Shown piece after piece: positions 8,434 through 16,600 of a stretch of DNA of 64,000 nt (within the stretch, counting starts at the first letter, position 1; the number at the start of each line of letters is the position of its first letter). The stretch comes from Elusimicrobiota bacterium (lineage in GTDB: Bacteria; Elusimicrobiota; Elusimicrobia; UBA1565; UBA9628): contig JAGWUP010000011.1 of assembly GCA_028868375.1 (NCBI GenBank), positions 38,496-102,495 of the forward strand, read 5' to 3'. Below the pieces are notes generated by a model, which saw only the letters and a program-made list of their open reading frames with translations, ran no database searches and was not told the DNA's origin. The position numbers and the translations under genes are program-made.

Positions 8434-9729
8434 ATGGCGGACGACTACGACGCGATCGTGGTCGGGGCGGGCCCCGCGGGAGTCTCCGCCGCCCTGACCA
8501 TGGCCCGCGCCGGCCTCAAGGTGGCGCTGCTTGAGCGCGGCGAGTATCCCGGGGCCAAGAACGTCCAGGGCGCGGTGCTCTACTCGCGCATGCTCCACGA
8601 GCTGGTGCCGGACTTCTGGAAGGACCCGGAGGCGGCTATCGAGCGGCCCGTCGTCGAGCAGAAGACCTGCGTCACGACCGAGGATTCCTGGCTGACCTTC
8701 GGCTACAAGTCGCTGAAGTTCCTGGAGGGCGTCCCGAATTGCTACACGATCATCCGCGTCAAGTTCGACCGCTGGTACGCCGCGAAGGCCGAGGCGGCCG
8801 GAGCGGAGCTGTTCTGCGGCGTCACGGTGCGCGACGCGCTCAAGGAGAACGGCCGGATCGTCGGCATCAAGACCTCCGACGGCGACGAGCTCAAGGCCTC
8901 GGTCGTCGTCGCCTGCGACGGGGTCAACTCCCTGCTGGCGCAGAAGGCCGGCTTCATCGACGAGCTAAAGCCCTCCGAGGTGGCCCTGGGCGCCAAGGAG
9001 GTCATCGCCCTGGAGCCCGGGGTCATCGAGGACCGCTTCCAGTTGAATCCCGGCGAGGGGGCGACGATGGAGCTGTTCGGCTCCATCACCCTGGGCATGC
9101 TGGGCTACGCGTTTCTCTACACGAACAAGGAGACGCTGTCGCTGGGGGTGGGCTGCAAGCTCTCGGATTACCAGCGCAAGGGCTTGCGCCCGGCCGATCA
9201 CCTCGAGCTGATCAAGAAGCATCCCTACGTCAAGAAGCTGATCTCCGGGGGGCGGACCCTCGAGTACAGCTCGCACTTGATTCCGGAGGGGGGCTACCGC
9301 TCGATGCCCCCGCTGGCGGCCGACGGCTTCCTGGTGGCCGGCGACGCGGCGCAGATGAGCAACCCGGCCTACCGCGAGGGCAGCAACCTGGCGATGACCG
9401 CCGGCAGGCTTGCCGGAGAAACCGTCGTCGCGGCCAAGAAGCAGGGGGACTTCTCCAAAGCGGCTCTTTCCTCCTACGTTGCCGCGCTGCGCTCCAGCTA
9501 CGTCCTCTCGGACATGGAGGACGTCCAGGACCTCGAGCGTCACGTCGAGAGCAGCCCCGATTTCCTGGAGTTTTACCCGAGGCTGGCCTGCGAGCTGGCG
9601 CACCTGCGCTTCTCGGCCGACGGCCAGCCCAAGCGCCGGCACCTCAAGCAGGCCCTGGCGCTCCTGCGGCGTCGCGGCCTGCTGCGCGTCGCCAGGGAGC
9701 TTTTTCCGTTGAGGAAGGTGGCCGTTTGA
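8434..9729 (+). CDS. fixC: FixC-type electron transfer flavoprotein:quinone oxidoreductase
   Basis: FAD enzyme of the FixC/ETF-QO family that passes electrons between electron transfer flavoprotein and the quinone pool or ferredoxin. 431 residues. The N-terminal Rossmann motif VVGAGPAGVSAA is followed by LLERGEYPGAKN, and a second FAD contact GFLVAGDAAQMSNP lies near residue 300. It overlaps fixX by 1 nt (TGATG), the classical pair. The ETF subunits FixA and FixB are not in the window, so the electron donor is undefined here. Confidence 0.88.
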   Translation: MADDYDAIVVGAGPAGVSAALTMARAGLKVALLERGEYPGAKNVQGAVLYSRMLHELVPDFWKDPEAAIERPVVEQKTCVTTEDSWLTFGYKSLKFLEGVPNCYTIIRVKFDRWYAAKAEAAGAELFCGVTVRDALKENGRIVGIKTSDGDELKASVVVACDGVNSLLAQKAGFIDELKPSEVALGAKEVIALEPGVIEDRFQLNPGEGATMELFGSITLGMLGYAFLYTNKETLSLGVGCKLSDYQRKGLRPADHLELIKKHPYVKKLISGGRTLEYSSHLIPEGGYRSMPPLAADGFLVAGDAAQMSNPAYREGSNLAMTAGRLAGETVVAAKKQGDFSKAALSSYVAALRSSYVLSDMEDVQDLERHVESSPDFLEFYPRLACELAHLRFSADGQPKRRHLKQALALLRRRGLLRVARELFPLRKVAV

Positions 9730-10034
9730 TGGAGAAGCCGGAGCTGAACGTCGAGGCCAAGCTGGGCACGCTGGAATGGAGGAAGTCTCCCAACGCCCAC
9801 ATCCTCTTGCGCGACGCCTCCGAGAACGCCCCCTGCGTCTCGAAATGCCACGACAAGCCCTGCACCACCGTCTGCCCCGCCAAGGTCTACGGCTGGGAGG
9901 GGGCCCACGGCAAGATCGTCGTCAACTACGAGAACTGCATCGAGTGCGGCGCCTGCCGCATGCTCTGTCCCTTCGACAACATCAACTGCGACTGGCCCGA
10001 CGGCGGCTTCGGCGTCAAGTACAAGTACGGCTGA
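9729..10034 (+). CDS. fixX: FixX-type ferredoxin-like protein
   Basis: 101-residue iron-sulfur partner of FixC. The canonical cluster motif CIECGACRMLCP sits near residue 74, giving a [4Fe-4S] site. A second cysteine set (CVSKCHDKPCTTVCP) near residue 37 looks like an altered second cluster motif, as seen in FixX-type proteins. It starts inside the fixC stop codon, so production is coupled. It probably forms the iron-sulfur arm of a FixCX quinone oxidoreductase. Confidence 0.88.
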   Translation: MEKPELNVEAKLGTLEWRKSPNAHILLRDASENAPCVSKCHDKPCTTVCPAKVYGWEGAHGKIVVNYENCIECGACRMLCPFDNINCDWPDGGFGVKYKYG

Positions 10035-10052
10035 AGCAAGCCGGTTTGCGGC

Positions 10053-10805
10053 CTACCGAATCCGCGGCTCTTGCAGGCCCCATTGCCGAAACGTCGCCGT
10101 AATCCACGGGAGCTGATTGTCGACGCGCGCCGCGAATTCGTTCGATAGGGCGCAGTGATGTCCGTGATAATAAGAGGCGACCCCGATGATCGTCGTACCG
10201 TCTAAAGAGAGGATGGGCCCTCCGGAGTCGCCGGTGCAAAAGCCGGACGGTCCGCCCAGGCCCAGCGTCGCGTCCTTCAAGGAGGAGATCGTGACCCGGC
10301 CGACGTTCTTGACGCCGATGGTTCCATGGTGGACCGGATCGGACCAGCCGTAGCCGACGATCAAGCCTTTCGTTCCCGGTGGGGGAGGCGCCGCGGCCAA
10401 GGCATAGGGGATGAGCCCCTCGGCGCTTCCCGCGGGCAAAAGAAGGAGCGCCAGGTCGGGCTCCCCAAAATGCCCATGGAAGCCGGGGTTGACGCGCACG
10501 TCCTCGACGCCCGTGGCGATGTCGCGCCGAGCCTGCGGATCGCCGCCGGCCGGGCTTTTCTTGACGTCGACGCCAGTGGCGATCGTCAAAAAACGCAATT
10601 GCTCCGGGCCGGCATGGTCGGGGAGGCAATGCGCGGCGGTCAGGATGACGCGCGGCGCGATCAGGGTCCCGGAGCAGGCATCGAGGATGGCGACGCCGCC
10701 GTAGGCCCCAGGCGGGGCTTGCTCATGCCAGCCGATGACGGCTTGCGCGGGAGCGCCCAGCGCCGCCAGGGCCGCCGCCAGCAATGCCTTTCGAATCATG
10801 ACCAT
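10053..10805 (-). CDS. Secreted trypsin-like serine protease (S1 family)
   Basis: 250 residues with a signal peptide ending near AQA. The S1 catalytic triad is complete: H59 in LTAAHC, D117 in EPDLALL and S194 in GDSGGP. It is expected to be exported and active in the periplasm or outside the cell; substrate unknown. ATG 10805 and ATG 10799 are both possible; a GACAAT box lies 6 nt before the second. It is the last gene before the fixX convergence and follows another secreted peptidase-like gene on the same strand. Confidence 0.88.
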   Translation of the reverse strand: MVMIRKALLAAALAALGAPAQAVIGWHEQAPPGAYGGVAILDACSGTLIAPRVILTAAHCLPDHAGPEQLRFLTIATGVDVKKSPAGGDPQARRDIATGVEDVRVNPGFHGHFGEPDLALLLLPAGSAEGLIPYALAAAPPPPGTKGLIVGYGWSDPVHHGTIGVKNVGRVTISSLKDATLGLGGPSGFCTGDSGGPILSLDGTTIIGVASYYHGHHCALSNEFAARVDNQLPWITATFRQWGLQEPRIR

Positions 10806-10809
10806 ATTG

Positions 10810-12375
10810 TCAGTGAATTCCGGCTTCCCCGAGCGCGGACATGCGCGCGGCGATGTTTTGGTCGACGACTTCGAGCGGAACGGGGCCGAAGGAGAGCAGG
10901 GCCTCGTGGAACCGCGGCTCGCAGAAGCGCGGGCCCAGAGCCGCCCGCGTTCGCCTCTTGATCGGCAGCAGCCGTTCCATGCCCAGCCAGTAAGGGAGTA
11001 TGAAGCCCGGTTTGCGGAGCATCCCGGCGACGGACTTCGCCGCCCGGTCCTCTGCGACCCAGGCCTCTTCTACGAGCAGCCGCTGGGCTTGCGGCCTGGT
11101 CAACGCGCCCGAGTGCAATCCCATGTCGGCTATGGCACATAGGCAATGCCGCAAGCGTCCGGCCAAATAGGAGAGCTCCTCTCGCGGCGAGTAAAATCCC
11201 ATGCGCGCCAGCTCTCTCTCTACGTAAGTCGCATAGCCCTCCACAGCCATGACGTTTTCGTTTTCATAGTAACGCGATCGCAATATGATTCGGAGCCAAG
11301 ACTGCGCGAAGTAGTGCTGGTGTCCTGGATATCCTTCATGGGCCGCTAACGTCGCGATCAGCGAGCGCGGGGGGGTGTAAGCTTGGGTGGGCTGTACACG
11401 GATCGTATTGTTACCCACACTGAATGCAGCAGCAGCATTTTGGGGAAGGTCTGCGGCAAGTTCTATTCGGATGAGGGGATTCAAGTTGAGGGGGAAAGAG
11501 CGGCGGGCGGGTGGAAAATCGACGGCTCGCTGGACGGTCTCATGGTAGAGCCCGAGCAATTCCTCGTCGCTCTTCGGACGATCACGGTTTAATTCGTCGA
11601 GCACGGCCTTCGGGTCGCGGCCAGGGGCTATTGCGTTCGCTAGCTTGCGAGTCCGATCTTTTAAGATCGAGGCTCTCCGCCATGCTCTGTCCACGATGAC
11701 TTCCGGAGGTTCAGGGATGCCGAAATTCCAGCGCAGGCGCCAGGCATAGGTCTGGGGGCCTAGGGCTTCAGGGTCTTCCGCGTTATCGGCCAGCTCCAGC
11801 GCGTCGGCGAGGCGGCGCAAGGCCGCGGACGCGGGCTCGTTCGGGGAATGCGTGGTCAATCGCCAGAGGTGGACAGCAATAAGCCCGCCAGGAGGGATCA
11901 AGCCGAGGGAGGCCTGTTTCCCAGCTTCCGGGATCAGGCCTTGGACGAGTCCAGGCAGGGCGAGCGCCGCGTCCTCATCGCCGTCCTCAGCCTGCTTGGC
12001 CTTGAGCAAGAGTGGTTCCAAGAGCGAGTCCGCGTTGGCGATGGCTTGTCCCATCTCGATGCGGCGAGCTAACCGCGTCAGGGCCAAGGTCCGGTCCGCG
12101 GCTTCGGGCTGGGTCAGTTCGCCGGGCTCGAAGGCCTCCACCTGCGAGCGGGCGGCTTTCAGCGCGGAGAGGCTGCTTGCGTTTTCCTCCGCCGAGCCCC
12201 AGCGGGGCCAGCGCTGGATGGAGAATTCTATATCGGGGATCCCTGTTAACGTCAATCCCAGCGGCGATTTGCTTGCCGCTGCGATCCGCGCCGATTCGAC
12301 AGCGGCGTTCGCCGGGCTCGCGGCCGCGCTCAAGCAGCAGGACAGCAGCGCGGCCAGCACAGCGCGGGGGGGCAC
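10810..12375 (-). CDS. Exported DUF885-family protein, putative metallopeptidase
   Basis: About 521 residues. After a signal peptide (cleavage near SPANA) it matches the DUF885 family, recognised by HEGYPGH near residue 346 and a downstream VEGYATYVE; these form a thermolysin-like zinc motif of the HExxH-plus-E type. Members are treated as probable carboxypeptidases but few are characterised. GTG 12375 is preferred because a TATAAT box sits 6 nt upstream (12382-12387 on this strand); a longer frame from 12453 would start upstream of that promoter. The next gene on the strand is a trypsin-like protease 4 nt downstream. Confidence 0.8.
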   Translation of the reverse strand: MPPRAVLAALLSCCLSAAASPANAAVESARIAAASKSPLGLTLTGIPDIEFSIQRWPRWGSAEENASSLSALKAARSQVEAFEPGELTQPEAADRTLALTRLARRIEMGQAIANADSLLEPLLLKAKQAEDGDEDAALALPGLVQGLIPEAGKQASLGLIPPGGLIAVHLWRLTTHSPNEPASAALRRLADALELADNAEDPEALGPQTYAWRLRWNFGIPEPPEVIVDRAWRRASILKDRTRKLANAIAPGRDPKAVLDELNRDRPKSDEELLGLYHETVQRAVDFPPARRSFPLNLNPLIRIELAADLPQNAAAAFSVGNNTIRVQPTQAYTPPRSLIATLAAHEGYPGHQHYFAQSWLRIILRSRYYENENVMAVEGYATYVERELARMGFYSPREELSYLAGRLRHCLCAIADMGLHSGALTRPQAQRLLVEEAWVAEDRAAKSVAGMLRKPGFILPYWLGMERLLPIKRRTRAALGPRFCEPRFHEALLSFGPVPLEVVDQNIAARMSALGEAGIH

Positions 12376-12381
12376 GGAGCT

Positions 12382-12387
12382 ATTATA
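12382..12387 (-). promoter_or_regulatory. -10 box TATAAT for the DUF885 gene
   Basis: Consensus TATAAT on the minus strand, 6 nt before GTG 12375. No clear -35. Predicts a leaderless message. Confidence 0.5.
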
Positions 12388-12447
12388 GAGCCGAAGGCCA
12401 GAGGGGCGCCTGGGCCATCTGGCCGGATTTTCTAGGCCCCGCGGTGG

Positions 12448-12453
12448 TATCAT
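12448..12453 (+). promoter_or_regulatory. Extended -10 (TGG-TATCAT) for the lipoprotein gene
   Basis: TATCAT preceded by TGG (extended -10), 6 nt before ATG 12460. Predicts a leaderless message starting at the second of two tandem ATGs. Confidence 0.45.
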
Positions 12454-12459
12454 CGGATG

Positions 12460-12879
12460 ATGAGGAGCTTGCGGCGGTCATGGCTGGCGGCGGGATTTTT
12501 GGCCCTGGCGGCCTGCTCGCCTGCGGCGCGCATCAGGCGCCACCAGGCGCTGTTTGCCACGTTTCCTCCCGAGGTCCAGCGGGAGCTGCGCCGGGGCCGC
12601 GCAGAGCCGGGGATGACGCCGGCGATGGTGGAGCTGGCCCTGGGCAAGCCGGACCGCGTCTATCGCCGCAAGACGGCGGCCAGCGAGCAGGAGATCTGGA
12701 TCTACGGGCAGTCCGAGGTCAGCCCCGGCGTGGACATGATCGTCCTGCCCGGCGGCTACGACTCGGCTTGGGGCGACGGCGTGATCCTCGGCGCGGGCGG
12801 CAGCTCGCGCTACGAGGTGCGCGAGCGAGTCGTCTTCGAGGGGGGCAAGGCCGTCAGCGTCGAGTCCAGGCAGCGCTAG
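12460..12879 (+). CDS. BamE/SmpA-like small lipoprotein
   Basis: 139 residues. A lipoprotein signal with lipobox LAAC is visible at the N-terminus, so the mature protein should be membrane-anchored through a lipidated cysteine. The central GMTPAMVELALGKPDRVYR matches the SmpA/OmlA (BamE) pattern of a GM helix followed by GxPxxV. BamE-like proteins support outer-membrane protein assembly, but many members have other roles. It converges with an outer-membrane barrel gene only 4 nt away. Tandem ATGs at 12457 and 12460 are both possible starts. Confidence 0.65.
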   Translation: MRSLRRSWLAAGFLALAACSPAARIRRHQALFATFPPEVQRELRRGRAEPGMTPAMVELALGKPDRVYRRKTAASEQEIWIYGQSEVSPGVDMIVLPGGYDSAWGDGVILGAGGSSRYEVRERVVFEGGKAVSVESRQR

Positions 12880-12883
12880 GACG

Positions 12884-14146
12884 CTAGAAGGAGTAGTTGA
12901 TGTCCATGAAGACGGAAAGGCCTTCCTGCCCGACTCCGAAGTCGATGGAGCCGACGACCTGGGGGCGCGCCACGGCGCGGAGCGCCGCGCCGACGACGGG
13001 GCGGGCGTAGGCCAGGGCGTAGCGCCCGGGATTGTCGGCGACCGTGCCGACGCCGACGAAGGGGTCCAGCTCGAACTCCGTGGAGACTCCCGCCACGCGC
13101 GCCTGGTAGAAAGTGACGCGCTGCTCGGCGTTGAGCGCGATCATCGAGCGATCGACGTAGCGCCCCTCGCCGTAGGCGCGCAGGGAGTACTTGCCTCCCA
13201 GCGAGGGCAGCAGCCAGAAGGGGGCGTTTCCCAGCACCTGCTCGAACTGGAGGCTTAAGGCCGTCACCATCTGGCGCGGGGTCTGCCACAGGTGGAAGTA
13301 GCGGCCGTCCAGGCCGCTGCGGGCGAAGTTAAAGGAGCTGAGGGCTCCCCGCAGGGATTGGTCGCGGTAGACCTTCAGGAAGGCGCCCCGGCGCGTCGTG
13401 ACGCGATCGTCGCGGCTGTCGTAGTCCAGCGCGGCTTGGAGCTCGTCGCATTGCTGGTGGCGGACAGAGACCAGGGCGGGAAAGGTGTCCGTGAAGCCGC
13501 GCAGGCCGGGCAGCGGGCCGTTGCCGACCCGCTCGGAGATCAGACGGTCGCCGAAATGAGCGCGCCAGCCGGAGCCGGGAAACAGCGGCAAGCCCCAGGA
13601 GCCTCGCGCGAGCATGTAGTCGCGCTTATAGTTGGTCTCGTGGTTTAGCGGCGCGTCCGGCCCCAGACCGTAGAAGTGCGGATCGGCGTCTATGGCGTAT
13701 TGCAGCCGCAGGGCCAGGTCGTGCTCCGTGCCCAGGAAGGAGGCGTCGTCGTAGGAGCCCATCGCCTCCCGTTCGTATTTGCCGATGGAGCCGCGCAGCA
13801 GCAGGGCTGCGTCCTTCTCCGGATAGAGATAATAGCGGTAGGTCGGGGTCACGCCGAAATTCTTGTTGAAGGTCAGGGAGGGGGCGTGGATCTGCTCGAT
13901 GCGCGTGCCGCTGGAATCCTCGAGCACCCAGATGGGCATGACGCCGACGGTCACCCCGCGGTTCGGGTCGGTGTCGACGACCGGCAGGCGGACCAGCATG
14001 CCGCGCTCGGTCGGCCGCAGCATCCAGCGCAGCCACGGCGCCGGTCCCGCTTCGGCCGCGATCGCCAGGGAAGGGGCGGCGGCGCAGGAAACGGCGGCCA
14101 GCAGCCAGACGGCGAGGCGGGGCAGCGGTCGCGCGATTTTGCGCAT
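12884..14146 (-). CDS. Outer-membrane beta-barrel protein (surface-antigen / BamA-barrel-like)
   Basis: 420 residues with a signal peptide, then alternating amphipathic strands typical of a beta barrel and a C-terminal aromatic residue (INYSF end) as in outer-membrane proteins. Features such as LDYDSRDDRVTTRRGAFL resemble the barrel part of Omp85-family surface antigens; no POTRA repeats are evident. Function is unknown: transport, lipid or protein insertion are possible. A TAGACT box lies 7 nt upstream of its ATG, within the 3' end of queG, so it can be expressed separately. Confidence 0.7.
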   Translation of the reverse strand: MRKIARPLPRLAVWLLAAVSCAAAPSLAIAAEAGPAPWLRWMLRPTERGMLVRLPVVDTDPNRGVTVGVMPIWVLEDSSGTRIEQIHAPSLTFNKNFGVTPTYRYYLYPEKDAALLLRGSIGKYEREAMGSYDDASFLGTEHDLALRLQYAIDADPHFYGLGPDAPLNHETNYKRDYMLARGSWGLPLFPGSGWRAHFGDRLISERVGNGPLPGLRGFTDTFPALVSVRHQQCDELQAALDYDSRDDRVTTRRGAFLKVYRDQSLRGALSSFNFARSGLDGRYFHLWQTPRQMVTALSLQFEQVLGNAPFWLLPSLGGKYSLRAYGEGRYVDRSMIALNAEQRVTFYQARVAGVSTEFELDPFVGVGTVADNPGRYALAYARPVVGAALRAVARPQVVGSIDFGVGQEGLSVFMDINYSF

Positions 14147-14153
14147 GGCGGGC

Positions 14154-14159
14154 AGTCTA
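14154..14159 (-). promoter_or_regulatory. -10 box TAGACT for the outer-membrane barrel gene
   Basis: TAGACT on the minus strand, 7 nt before ATG 14146. No clear -35. Confidence 0.35.
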
Positions 14160-14168
14160 CAAAACGGC

Positions 14169-15200
14169 CTAGCCTCCGCGGGAGCGGACGGCCTCCAGCC
14201 GCGACAGGGACCAGGAGGCCTGCTCGGCGACGATCGGATCGGAGTCGACGGCGGCGCGCTGTAGGGCCGGCCGATGCCGAGCCTCTCCTCCGTTGCCCAG
14301 CGCCAAGGCGGCGTTGCGCGCCAGGCCTTGGCGTTTGGCGCGCGACAGACAGGAGTCTTGGAAGCGCGCCTTGAAGGCCGCTTGGTCGAGCGCTAGCAAG
14401 GGCTCCAGCTCGAGCGCGCTCTCCCCCGGGGCGCCGAGGGCCGGTCCCGGACGCGCGAAGCGGTTCCAGGGGCAGACTTCCTGGCAGATGTCGCAGCCGA
14501 AGGCCCAGTCGCCGACCGCGGGGCGCAGCGGCTCAGGGATCGCTCCGCGCCGCTCGATCGTCAGGTAGGCGATGCAGCGGGAGGCGTCCAGCACGCGCTC
14601 GCTGGGAAAGGCGTCCGTCGGGCAGGCCTCCAGGCAGCGGCGGCAGCTTCCGCAATGGTCGGCCTGGGGAGCGTCCGGCGGCAATTCCAGGTTGAGCGCC
14701 AGGCCCGCCAGCAGGGTGTAGGAGCCCAGGCGCGGGGAGATCAGCATCGTGTTCTTGCCGATCCACCCCAGCCCCGCGTAGCGCGCGTAGAGGCGCTCGA
14801 GAATCGGGCTGGTGTCGGTGAAAATGCGCCCGTCGGCCTGCGAGCGCCGCCGCTTCAGCCATGCGAGCACGTTGCCCAGCCGGCGCTTGAGCTCCGGATG
14901 GTAGTCCGCGACCCTGGCGTAGCGGGCGACGCGGCCCAGGCCCGGACGCGGCGCCTCCGGCTCGTTGGAGGCGTAGCTGAAGGCGCAGAGCAGCACCGAG
15001 CGGGCCTCGGGATACCAGAGGCGGAGGTCGCCGCGCCGCTCGGCGTCTCGCTCCATGTACTGCATCGAGCCTTGGCGGCCCGCCTCCAGCCAGGCCTTGT
15101 AATGGGAGGATTCCGGCGGCGATTCGGGGGCGGCGATGCCCGCCAGCTCGGCCCCCTCGTCCAAGGCGCGGGCCTTCAGTTCTGCGGCGAGACTCGTCAT
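14169..15200 (-). CDS. queG: Epoxyqueuosine reductase
   Basis: Catalyses the last step of queuosine biosynthesis in tRNA, reducing epoxyqueuosine with cobalamin and two [4Fe-4S] clusters. 343 residues. The family pattern is clear: GWIGKNTMLI, CGSCRRCLEACP and CDICQEVCPWN for the two clusters, and a C-terminal HEAT-like region (from about 290). It starts 37 nt after greA on the same strand and is probably co-transcribed. No other queuosine genes are in the window. Confidence 0.93.
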   Translation of the reverse strand: MTSLAAELKARALDEGAELAGIAAPESPPESSHYKAWLEAGRQGSMQYMERDAERRGDLRLWYPEARSVLLCAFSYASNEPEAPRPGLGRVARYARVADYHPELKRRLGNVLAWLKRRRSQADGRIFTDTSPILERLYARYAGLGWIGKNTMLISPRLGSYTLLAGLALNLELPPDAPQADHCGSCRRCLEACPTDAFPSERVLDASRCIAYLTIERRGAIPEPLRPAVGDWAFGCDICQEVCPWNRFARPGPALGAPGESALELEPLLALDQAAFKARFQDSCLSRAKRQGLARNAALALGNGGEARHRPALQRAAVDSDPIVAEQASWSLSRLEAVRSRGG

Positions 15201-15236
15201 GGCCCGAGGCGTTTTTCCTGCGCCGGCGACGCCGGT

Positions 15237-15704
15237 TTAGGCGGGGTTCGCGGCAAGGATCTTGAAGCGCCGCGGCCCGGCCGGCAGCTCGACGGTGGCG
15301 GTTTCCCCGACCTTCTTGCCCAACAGGCCTTGAGCGAGGGGGGAGTAAACCGAGAGGCGGCCCTCGGCGGGATCGGACTCGTCCTCGCCGACCAAGGTAT
15401 AGGAGAGCTCCTCGCCCTCATCATCCTTGAGCCGCACCAGGCAGCCGATGGCGACCTGGCCCTTGGGCAGCTCGAGGTCGTCGATGAGCTTGGCGCTCTC
15501 CAGCTTGTCCTGGATCTTGGCGATGCGGGACATGACTTCGCCGAGCTTCTCCTTGGCGCTGTGGTATTCGGCGTTCTCCTTGAGATCGCCCTTCTCGCGC
15601 GCCTCCGCGATGTCCTGCGAAAGCTGCCCCTTTTGTTTTTTCAAGGGCTCCAGCTCGGAGAGGAGCTTCTCGTAGCCGGCCCGGGTCAAAAATACATCTC
15701 CCAT
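15237..15704 (-). CDS. greA: Transcription elongation factor GreA
   Basis: Stimulates RNA polymerase to cleave backtracked transcripts. 155 residues: an N-terminal coiled coil whose tip carries AREKGDLKENAEYHSAKE-type acidic residues, and a C-terminal FKBP-like domain with SPLAQGLLGKKVG. A GGGAG Shine-Dalgarno sequence 6 nt before ATG and a TATACT box (15729-15734) about 25 nt upstream suggest its own promoter with a short leader, unlike the leaderless genes nearby. Confidence 0.94.
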   Translation of the reverse strand: MGDVFLTRAGYEKLLSELEPLKKQKGQLSQDIAEAREKGDLKENAEYHSAKEKLGEVMSRIAKIQDKLESAKLIDDLELPKGQVAIGCLVRLKDDEGEELSYTLVGEDESDPAEGRLSVYSPLAQGLLGKKVGETATVELPAGPRRFKILAANPA

Positions 15705-15728
15705 ATGTCGCTCCCAGTGGTATGCCCT

Positions 15729-15734
15729 AGTATA
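15729..15734 (-). promoter_or_regulatory. -10 box TATACT for greA
   Basis: TATACT on the minus strand about 25 nt before the greA ATG, leaving room for a short leader containing a GGGAG ribosome binding site. Confidence 0.45.
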
Positions 15735-15795
15735 CCTCTTTCGCGCGGCCGCAGGTCCTTACGGCGCCAAGCCGGTCAGCTCTTGGAACTCAGCC

Positions 15796-16347
15796 CTAAC
15801 GGGGAAGACGGCGCCGCAGTTCGGCGAGCACGGCGCGCAGCACGCCCTCGACCTCCCAGCTCCGTCCGGTCAGCCGGCGCAGGCTGGTGGCGCCGGGCAG
15901 GGAGACGGCGTTGTCGACGTTGACGCCCAAGCCCAGCAGCAGCCAGTCCAGCCGGCTCTGGCTGCCCGCGGCCTCGCAGAGGATGCCGGAGAGCTTGCGC
16001 CGCCGGCCGTCGGCGCCGAGGGCCAGGACGTCGTTGGGCGGCTTGACCAAGGTGCGCACGCCGGCGTGCCGCGCCAATGCCGCGGCCACCGCCGCGCCGG
16101 CCAGCAGGCCGACCTCCGCCAGCCGTCGTGGCGGCAGGGAGGGCCTGAGGATCAGCGTGGCGTAGAGCCCTCCCGGCTTGGACTGCCAGCTTCGCTTCAG
16201 CCGCCCGCGACCGCGCCGCTGCCGGTCGGCCCAGACCAAGGTCCCATCCGGGGCTCCCTGCTCGGCCAGGAGGCGCGCCACGGTCTGCGTGGAGTCGGTC
16301 TCGGTCAGATGCAGCGTCTGGCAGACGCCCGGCAGCGCTCGCAGCAC
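15796..16347 (-). CDS. birA: Biotin--[acetyl-CoA carboxylase] ligase, catalytic-domain form
   Basis: Attaches biotin to the carboxyl carrier protein. 183 residues, without the N-terminal DNA-binding domain of E. coli BirA. Motifs are TETDSTQ, ADRQRRGRGRLKRSW (biotinyl-AMP loop), GGLY, KPPNDVL and LGLGVNV. GTG 16347 is the native first codon: the ancestral junction TAGTG joined the nadC stop to this start. A MITE inserted in that TA now separates birA from its upstream genes by about 250 bp, so expression may depend on read-through or a promoter inside the element. Confidence 0.85.
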   Translation of the reverse strand: MLRALPGVCQTLHLTETDSTQTVARLLAEQGAPDGTLVWADRQRRGRGRLKRSWQSKPGGLYATLILRPSLPPRRLAEVGLLAGAAVAAALARHAGVRTLVKPPNDVLALGADGRRRKLSGILCEAAGSQSRLDWLLLGLGVNVDNAVSLPGATSLRRLTGRSWEVEGVLRAVLAELRRRLPR

Positions 16348-16600
16348 TAGTGTAGTGAATCATAAATCCCTTTACATTTTGCAGCGCCAGTTTGGCGCCT
16401 GGCGAGGCGCGAGGAGCGCGCATAGCCTAAGCTATGCAAGCGACGAGCAACGAAGCCAGGGGGCGAAATGGCGCTGCCCCTCCCGAATCAAGACTTCAGA
16501 GCAAGGGGAGGCCCACTCCCGGCCGATTTCTGCGTCGCTCCTGGAAATCGTCTCGGGATTGGGCCTCCTAATGCAAAGGGATTTATGACTCACTACACTA
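16348..16600 (-). mobile_element. MITE with near-perfect terminal inverted repeats and TA target duplication
   Basis: Non-autonomous element of about 250 bp. Ends 16347-16378 and 16570-16601 are inverted copies, 30 of 32 positions identical, reading CTAGTGTAGTGA from the outside in. TA at both edges fits the target duplication of IS630/Tc1-mariner elements. The interior holds further palindromes: GCAGCGCCA...TGGCGCTGC arms and a perfect CATAGC-CTAA-GCTATG hairpin. It contains no transposase or credible gene. The strand shown is that of the flanking genes. Confidence 0.85.

Noticed and set aside
15796..16347. birA as a gene truncated by the MITE
   Set aside because: The catalytic domain begins normally at LHLTETDST and the ancestral GTG start is preserved at the TA target; only the spacing to nadC changed.
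16178..16588. Open frames running through the MITE
   Set aside because: They read through inverted repeats and antisense birA codons, and encode nothing like a transposase.
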